Shown piece after piece: positions 58,692 to 64,000 of a stretch of DNA of 64,000 bases. Below the pieces are notes generated by a model. That model had not been told where the DNA came from, did no database searches, and was given only the letters and a program-made list of their open reading frames with translations. Origin of the DNA: Desulfomonile sp963700305. GTDB taxonomy: Bacteria; Desulfobacterota; Desulfomonilia; Desulfomonilales; Desulfomonilaceae. Numbering within the stretch: position 1 is the first letter of the stretch; every line of letters starts with the position of its first letter. The position numbers and the translations under genes are program-made. The DNA is taken from NCBI GenBank assembly GCA_963700305.1, contig CAVOXB010000026.1, positions 1 to 64,000 of the forward strand. The letters run 5' to 3'.

Positions 58692-61352
58692 TCAGGCATA
58701 ATTTCTTTCTTTCTCGGACACCTGTAGAGGGAATCGAGTCTGGATCAGATGTCTAGCTTTTTCTACTGTGGAAATCTCACCATCAAGCTGGGCCGCTCTT
58801 AGAGCTTTCAAAATGGTGGTGAAAACCGGGCCGGGTGAGTAACCCATGGCTATGAGGTCGGTACCAGTCAACATAGGTTTAATATATCTGAGATTGTTTA
58901 TGTACTCCGATATCCCGATTCTAGTCTGCTCTCGGGTGGTTTTTGCCATCATAAAAAGTAGCGACTCCAGCGAGAAATACCGTAGAACTTCAAAAACTTC
59001 GCTGGGCCGTTCTATTCCTCCCCTGGAGAACAAGGCAAGGGTCTGTCGCATTTCTTTTTTTTCCAAAGAAAGCTGCGTGGCCTTTGCTCCAATGATATAG
59101 AATCTTTCCAAGACGGCTGCAAGATCCTCGTCTGAAAGTGCATCGGTCAGAGCCAGGAAATAGACAACCCACGGTTCCAGCTTGTCCTTGAGGAACAGAT
59201 ACTTCCACCAGTAAAGCACGCCATTGACGGATTCCAACAGATCCGACGCCTTGGGAGTGAAATTCAGCGACGGGTGCAGCGCCGGAAAAATACTGAATCC
59301 TGCCATCATGGTCAGGGAGGGAAGGGGATTCTTTTCCTCCAGCATGTGGATGAGTTCGTTCAGCAGCCGTTTGCCCTCGATTTTGTCGAAGAACTTCATT
59401 CGGATGGCAGCTTTCATCAAATTAAGAGTGTGCTTGCCAATAGCAAAACCAAATCTACTGCTGAATCGGACCGCCCGAAGAATTCTAGTGGGATCTTCTA
59501 CAAAAGCGAGATTGTGAAGCACCCGGATGACTTTTTCTTTGATGTCCCTACTTCCACCAAAGAAGTCCATTATCTGACCGAATGTCCGAGGAATGAGGCT
59601 TACTGCAAGCGTGTTCATCGTGAAATCGCGGCGGAACAGGTCTCTCTTTATTGAGCTTGTCTCCACAATGGGGAGTGCGCCCGGTCGGGAATAATACTCA
59701 TGCCGGGCTGTTGCAACGTCAATTTTGAAACCATTCTCGAACAATAGCACTGCGGTGCCGAATTTTTCATGATCTCGGACCCTGCAGCCGGGAAACTGAG
59801 CCGCAAGCTCTTTGGCAAAGGCTATGCCACGACCTTCTATGACGAGGTCTATGTCGAGATTATAATTTCTCAGTAAAAGATCGCGAACCGCTCCACCCAC
59901 AAGATAGATATCTTCCCGCCGCCTATCTGCAATTTCGCCTGCCTTGCGAAGAATTTGCATCACTTCCTTGGGAAATCGCTCATCCATCAGTTTGCGAACG
60001 CTTTTTCCACGCACTCTCGTCGAGGGGTATTCTTCAGGTCCCGCGGAATCGCTGCGTCGCGGGAGCTTCAGATGCTCCAATAGATCGCTCCTGCTGATCA
60101 CGCCCACGAGTCTTCCTGCGTCTATCACGGGAACAAGACGGTACCGACCCTCCACAGTCATGCGAAGCACTCTCTCTATCGGATCATCCGGAGTCACAAA
60201 AACTACGCCAGGGTTCATGTACACGTGGACAGGCTCGGAGTTCAATCCATGATGCACAGCCTTCTCCACTGAATTTCGATGAAGTATCCCGAGCACTGAC
60301 CCATCGCGCACCACCGGCAACGAGCTTACCTGATACCGGTTCAGGAATTCCGCGGCTTCTTCGATAGTTTTGTTGGGGGCTATGGAGATGACCGGTCGGC
60401 TCATAATTTCGCCGGCTTTTTGTTTAGGGCGCACCTTTTCCTTGAGGATACGTATGAGCTTCTCGCGGACTTCGTAAAGGCTCATATTTCTTATCGAAGC
60501 GCTTGCAGCAGTGGGATGACCGCCACCGCCGAATTCCGAGGCGATCTCGCCAGCATTGACTTCTTCCAGGCTGCTGCGCGTGATCAAATGCACGCGATCT
60601 TCCATTCTCACAGCCGCGAAAATGGCTGCAAGGTTTTCCATATCTTTGTATTTGTGAACAAGAATTGCCAAATCCCCCACATATCCTTCAGCTCCGGCTG
60701 TCGTAACGAGTACGTCTATCCCTCCCAGATTTATTACTTCGGATTCCTGAATGAGTTGGTGAAGTACCTCTATCTGATCCCTGCTCAACTCGCTGGTCAT
60801 CATGTTTGAAACGATGTTTAGGTTAGCGCCTTTTTGTAGCAACCACCCGGCTGCTTCGAAGTCGTGTCGCGTTGTGGACGAAAAACTGAACGAGCCCGTA
60901 TCTTCATAAATTCCCAGGGCCAGGACAGTGGCCTCCTCAGCTGTAATTTCAATTCCCTTCGCCCGGATCTCATTTATCAATATGGTCACTGTAGCGCCGA
61001 CTTCACGGATTGTCTCTTTGTGAGCTTTTAGATCGTCCTCAGAGTCAGGGTGGTGATCGAAGACATGTATTTCCACGTTCGGATAATCCCCCAGTTCCGA
61101 GAACCGTCCGATCCGGCTTCTTTGGCGTGTGTCAACTAGAATAAGTCGATCCACTTTGCTCAGATCAATGTCCTTGGCGTGCTCTATGGACAGAATGTAC
61201 AGCGTGGATTCCATGAAGAAGTCGCGAAGGTTCTTCTCCTGGGAGCCTGGAAAAGCCACTACTGCATCGGGATAGAGCTTCTTAGCCGCAACCATGGAGG
61301 CAAAAGCATCGAAATCAGCATTAACGTGCGTGGTGATTACTTCCATTCCCAT
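58692..61352 (-). CDS. DHH-CBS-tRNA nucleotidyltransferase fusion (A-adding type)
   Basis: An 886-residue protein. Residues 1-310 form a DHH/DHHA1 phosphoesterase region with THVNADFDAFASM, HVFDHHPDSEDD and EFGGGGHPTAASASI. Residues about 315-445 hold two CBS domains (MSRPVISIAPNKTIEEAAEF, VHVYMNPGVVFVTPDDPIERV). The last 430 residues are a class II nucleotidyltransferase with DIYLVGGAVRDLLL, DIDLVIEG and RRDFTMNTLAV, and the neck TRILRAVRFSSRFGF. The same architecture is known from the A-adding enzyme in Aquifex and Geobacter. It likely adds the final A to tRNA ends, and the DHH part may cut nucleotides such as pAp or c-di-AMP products. A GGAG lies six bases before the ATG. Confidence 0.9.
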   Translation of the reverse strand: MGMEVITTHVNADFDAFASMVAAKKLYPDAVVAFPGSQEKNLRDFFMESTLYILSIEHAKDIDLSKVDRLILVDTRQRSRIGRFSELGDYPNVEIHVFDHHPDSEDDLKAHKETIREVGATVTILINEIRAKGIEITAEEATVLALGIYEDTGSFSFSSTTRHDFEAAGWLLQKGANLNIVSNMMTSELSRDQIEVLHQLIQESEVINLGGIDVLVTTAGAEGYVGDLAILVHKYKDMENLAAIFAAVRMEDRVHLITRSSLEEVNAGEIASEFGGGGHPTAASASIRNMSLYEVREKLIRILKEKVRPKQKAGEIMSRPVISIAPNKTIEEAAEFLNRYQVSSLPVVRDGSVLGILHRNSVEKAVHHGLNSEPVHVYMNPGVVFVTPDDPIERVLRMTVEGRYRLVPVIDAGRLVGVISRSDLLEHLKLPRRSDSAGPEEYPSTRVRGKSVRKLMDERFPKEVMQILRKAGEIADRRREDIYLVGGAVRDLLLRNYNLDIDLVIEGRGIAFAKELAAQFPGCRVRDHEKFGTAVLLFENGFKIDVATARHEYYSRPGALPIVETSSIKRDLFRRDFTMNTLAVSLIPRTFGQIMDFFGGSRDIKEKVIRVLHNLAFVEDPTRILRAVRFSSRFGFAIGKHTLNLMKAAIRMKFFDKIEGKRLLNELIHMLEEKNPLPSLTMMAGFSIFPALHPSLNFTPKASDLLESVNGVLYWWKYLFLKDKLEPWVVYFLALTDALSDEDLAAVLERFYIIGAKATQLSLEKKEMRQTLALFSRGGIERPSEVFEVLRYFSLESLLFMMAKTTREQTRIGISEYINNLRYIKPMLTGTDLIAMGYSPGPVFTTILKALRAAQLDGEISTVEKARHLIQTRFPLQVSEKERNYA

Positions 61353-61462
61353 TTAGACTCCGTTTTTGGAAAAAACATCATCTTCTCCCCTCATCGCAAA
61401 GATTAACTCATCCGGATGCGAAATGCAGCATTGCTTTCCAAGATGCTTCAATTCCAGAAAAT

Positions 61463-61494
61463 TGTGAGGCAGGCTTTCCTGCCTGCCCCACAAG
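61463..61494. repeat. GGCAGGCTGGAAAGCC-family short palindrome
   Basis: GTGAGGCAGGCTTTCC and GCCTGCCCCAC form near-perfect arms with a minimal loop. It is similar to 10580-10651 but shorter. It lies in the 330-base spacer upstream of the DUF3999 gene, which has no other feature. Confidence 0.65.
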
Positions 61495-61686
61495 AGCTGT
61501 TTGCCCCTGACAACTAATGATCATTTTTACTCCTCCCGATGGCGAGTCAGTTTTTTGACGCGGAGCATCGTACACAATAGCGAGAGACTCTTTCACGCCC
61601 ATAACTGAATAGATAGAGAAAACTTAACCCTTTTGTTGATCCTGGAATCCGCTGCGATTATAATCCGCGTCCGTGTGGAGGGAATC

Positions 61687-63042
61687 GTGCCTGAACAAGT
61701 CTTCAGATCTCGGAACATTCGATTGGCGATGCTACTAACGTTCGCTGCTCTGCTTTGCTTTTTTGCAGCCCAATCTATTGCAGCTGAATTGGATTTCTCG
61801 GCATGGAAAAGCTACAGAAATCTCCGAATTCCTTCCGAGTTCCCCAGCGGAATAGCAGCGGTAGCCCTCGAATCGAATGTGCTGGAAAAATGTCGGCCAG
61901 ATCTTGCCGATGTTCGCATCATGGCCTCGGATAGGTCAGAGGTGCAATTCACTATCATGGAATCCCCCGGAGAAGAGGACCTCAATCCATTTCCGGTGCG
62001 TGTGTTCCGAACCTCCAGAAACGCGGGAAAATGGACAGACATTTGGATCGACAAGTCGGCCAAGACGCTCACAAAGGGGGTCCTTCTCCAGACCAGTTCC
62101 AGAGACTTCCTCCGAAAAGTAGAGATCAGAGGTTCGGACAACGGCAAAGAGGAATATGTAGTCAGCATGGATGGGCTGGTAATGGATGTATCCAAACCGC
62201 TCCCAATTCACAATCTCAGACTGGTGCATACCGTAAATAATTTCCAGTACGTCCATCTCCGAATAATCGATGACGACATGCCGCCGCTCAAAATAGAAGG
62301 GGTGCTCTGTTATCCCCCTTCTCCTACGAACTATATGTCCCGGCCCTTGGATTTCCGAATTATTGAAAAAAAGACCGACATTGCGACAAACACCACAACT
62401 CTGGTGCTGGATTTGGGAGAAAAGAGATTTCCTCTCGAGAGATTGGCAATAACTACTCCTGCTCGTGACTTCTCAGCAAAGCTAATCCTCTCTGGCGCTT
62501 CTTCCTCCACGCCTGACATTTGGAAGAAATTTCATGAAGGCACAGTTTTCCGGGTTCAGAAAGAGGATGCAGTAAAAGACGACCTGACTGCGATGGTGAA
62601 GCCGCAGAATTTCAGGTACCTAAAGCTGGAATTAATTGGCTCGAAGGCGGTTCCAGTAGAAAAGATCGACCTAACAGCCTCTATGCGTGCGGTCGTATTC
62701 AATTACACAAAGGGTTTTAATTATAGACTTCTCTATGACAACCCTTCCGCTGTTGCGGTCCATCACGATGACAAGCTTCTTTCTGTAAACATGACTCGAA
62801 TTGCGAGCGCCTCGCTTGAGACGTCCTTGGATGAAGAACAAAAAAACCTCCCTGCCCCCCCAGCGCCTCAGCGGCTCACTGAAGTGGAACCGGTTCAGTC
62901 CAGCAATTGGACCAAAGCCTTTGGAATAGCTATGCTGCTAATAGGACTGCTGTTTCTTTTCGGCCTAATGTTGAGAGCGAGATCACTCAAACGAGCTGAA
63001 AGGCGCCGCAATTCAAGAATAGTCTATACAAGATTCGAGTGA
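61687..63042 (+). CDS. DUF3999 exported membrane-anchored protein
   Basis: A protein of about 451 residues. A GTG at 61687 lies just after GGAGG (61678-61682), and the frame is open further upstream. The signal peptide is LAMLLTFAALLCFFAAQSIA. The mature part is beta-strand-rich (YRNLRIPSEFPSGIAAVALE, VEIRGSDNGKEEYVV, VLDLGEKRFPLERLAI). It ends with a membrane helix (AFGIAMLLIGLLFLFGLML) and a basic tail. This is the DUF3999 arrangement, of unknown function. It converges with the FHA gene. Confidence 0.75.
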   Translation: MPEQVFRSRNIRLAMLLTFAALLCFFAAQSIAAELDFSAWKSYRNLRIPSEFPSGIAAVALESNVLEKCRPDLADVRIMASDRSEVQFTIMESPGEEDLNPFPVRVFRTSRNAGKWTDIWIDKSAKTLTKGVLLQTSSRDFLRKVEIRGSDNGKEEYVVSMDGLVMDVSKPLPIHNLRLVHTVNNFQYVHLRIIDDDMPPLKIEGVLCYPPSPTNYMSRPLDFRIIEKKTDIATNTTTLVLDLGEKRFPLERLAITTPARDFSAKLILSGASSSTPDIWKKFHEGTVFRVQKEDAVKDDLTAMVKPQNFRYLKLELIGSKAVPVEKIDLTASMRAVVFNYTKGFNYRLLYDNPSAVAVHHDDKLLSVNMTRIASASLETSLDEEQKNLPAPPAPQRLTEVEPVQSSNWTKAFGIAMLLIGLLFLFGLMLRARSLKRAERRRNSRIVYTRFE

Positions 63043-63045
63043 AGA

Positions 63046-63810
63046 CTAAAGCAGGATTTCCTCACGCAAATTGAAGGTCATACGTGTGCCACCGATGCTT
63101 ATTTCATCCCCATCTTGAAGCTGAATCTGGGTTACGACAGCTTCACCATTTACTTCGGGTTTTTTCAACCCCTCCGCATAGGCCAGGAAAAAGCCATTAG
63201 GTCTTTTATTTATCAGTGCCGCTGTTTTGCCTACCAGTAATCCGGAACATTTCACGTCCGCATCACCGGATTTACCTAAAGTTGTCAGGCGTTTCGTCAA
63301 ATCAATTATCTGAGGAGTCCCTCCTGATATTATCGTAATCGAGCCATGCAGCTCTATTTTTTTCGGGCGCTCTGGAGGTTTTTCGTCAGAAAAGCCTTTC
63401 TCCGCGTCTTGTTTTGCCAGTAGTTCCTGCTGCGCTTGTGTATCGAGTATCACAGTATCCCTGAATGCAGGCTGCTTTTGAGGCATCTGCGCACTTCGCA
63501 GGGGGCGCTCTTCTTCAGGCCGCAAATCGAAAAAGTCCAAGATATGCTTGCCAACGATGAGGATATCGCCGTCAAACACGTGTTCTCTGGCAATTTTCTT
63601 CTCATTGACAAAAGTTCCGTTGAGGGATTCCAGATCCACCAACACATAATAATTAGGTTCCTCTTCTTCTATGAGCGCGTGATGGCCCGAGACGGCCATG
63701 TTATCAATCACTACGTCATTGTCATCGCGTCTGCCAATGGTAACCGGAGTTTTTTCGAAAGTGTACTCCTCCAGAACCGCATCCTGAAACTTCAGGACCA
63801 GCTTAAACAT
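63046..63810 (-). CDS. Protein with two FHA domains
   Basis: From the ATG at 63810 (GGAGG upstream) there are 254 residues. FHA 1 (about 1-100) has TIGRRDDNDVVIDNMAVSGHHA and LESLNGTFVNEKKI, the phospho-Thr binding core. A linker rich in charged residues follows. FHA 2 (about 150-254) has TTLGKSGDADVKCSGLLVGKTAALI and QDGDEISIGGTRMTF and is less typical. Its start overlaps the stop of the phosphatase gene by eight bases (ATGTTTAA), so the two are coupled. It likely reads Ser/Thr phosphorylation controlled by that phosphatase. Confidence 0.88.
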   Translation of the reverse strand: MFKLVLKFQDAVLEEYTFEKTPVTIGRRDDNDVVIDNMAVSGHHALIEEEEPNYYVLVDLESLNGTFVNEKKIAREHVFDGDILIVGKHILDFFDLRPEEERPLRSAQMPQKQPAFRDTVILDTQAQQELLAKQDAEKGFSDEKPPERPKKIELHGSITIISGGTPQIIDLTKRLTTLGKSGDADVKCSGLLVGKTAALINKRPNGFFLAYAEGLKKPEVNGEAVVTQIQLQDGDEISIGGTRMTFNLREEILL

Positions 63811-64000
63811 CGATATCCTCCACATCTTCTTGCTGTTTAATATCCTGAATGGTCGAGCAATCGGAGGCATCAGGAGCGACAACCAAGTCTAAATCCTTGT
63901 CCTGTTCGGGATCTTCATGAAAGACCGTTAAGGCCAGGGTGGTGTTGTCCGGTCCGCCACGTTCATTTACTCGATCTATTATACGTTCCAGGGTCTTCTC
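63803..64000 (-). CDS. PP2C-type Ser/Thr protein phosphatase, C-terminal part
   Basis: A partial gene that runs off the right edge. The 65 visible codons read LERIIDRVNERGGPDNTTLAL, then an acidic tail ending EDVEDIDV. The GGPDN motif carries a metal-binding Asp of PPM/PP2C phosphatases (PrpC, Stp). It is coupled to the FHA gene downstream. A Ser/Thr kinase may lie beyond the window. Confidence 0.85.
   Translation of the reverse strand, partial: EKTLERIIDRVNERGGPDNTTLALTVFHEDPEQDKDLDLVVAPDASDCSTIQDIKQQEDVEDIDV

Overview
The window looks like a chromosomal segment of a member of the Desulfobacterota (former Deltaproteobacteria), possibly near Desulfomonile or Syntrophobacteria. This is inferred from gene content: two amt/PII operons with sigma-54 promoters, a siroheme-decarboxylase-type Lrp protein, a DHH-CBS-tRNA nucleotidyltransferase fusion, a stand-alone pyruvate carboxylase B subunit, many secreted proteins of unknown function, and several families of short palindromic repeats. 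Base composition looks close to 50 percent GC. No rRNA, CRISPR array or phage is visible.

Layout. (1) 1-15180 is a giant inverted duplication. The left arm (1 to about 6960) is an error-riddled reverse complement of the right arm (about 6985-15180), joined through a spacer of about 40 bases inside a truncated D-aminoacyl-tRNA deacylase gene (dtd). The right arm carries a DUF1285-like gene, a TPR lytic transglycosylase, a small Cys/Trp-rich protein, a class I glutamine amidotransferase, NAD synthetase (nadE), an IS110-type element absent from the left arm, and the end of glnA. A palindromic read or assembly chimera at a contig end is the simplest explanation. (2) 15079-22732 is a nitrogen-assimilation block, all on the minus strand: amt1-glnB-glnA and amt2-glnK, each with a near-perfect sigma-54 promoter, plus a NifA-like activator. 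(3) 23093-26446 holds an AhbA/B-like protein, mreB and a diadenylate cyclase fused to YbbR domains. (4) 26922-32232 holds an Fe-S domain protein, an isolated OppF-type ATPase, a PrsW-like protease with zinc ribbons, an 860-bp gap with possible structured RNA, and speD-mog-dciA. (5) 33076-41798 holds nhaA, a sensor kinase/NtrC-type regulator pair, an L,D-transpeptidase, a lipoprotein, a DUF3108 protein and an HD-type tRNA nucleotidyltransferase. (6) 42267-46197 is hisC-cmk-rpsA. (7) 46450-56471 is mixed: an inverse-autotransporter-like barrel, an EF-G paralogue, a MOSC protein, tRNA-Gly, small proteins, Ku, an M50-like membrane protease with a zinc ribbon, and an EamA permease. (8) 56625-64000 holds a hotdog thioesterase, pycB, the 886-residue DHH-CBS-nucleotidyltransferase, a DUF3999 protein, and an FHA protein coupled to a PP2C phosphatase that runs off the window.

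Many conserved genes outside the left arm (DUF1285, nadE, nifA-like, mreB, cdaA, oppF, the sensor kinase, its regulator, cmk, the barrel protein, the M50-like protein) are split by single-base indels, often in homopolymers. In two cases (nadE and the DUF1285 gene) the left-arm copy keeps the correct frame at exactly the position where the right arm is shifted. The most economical reading is residual long-read indel error, so these genes are annotated as single genes with frameshifts rather than as true pseudogenes.

Functionally, GlnB/GlnK, Amt1/Amt2, GlnA and the NifA-like activator form one ammonium-scavenging circuit. The other clusters are housekeeping, cell-envelope and signalling genes. 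I found no cluster that convincingly forms a new defence or mobile system. The strongest unusual signals are the giant palindrome with its empty IS110 site, the possible bridge-RNA region of that IS, two membrane proteases each joined to zinc ribbons, and the unexplained gap upstream of speD.
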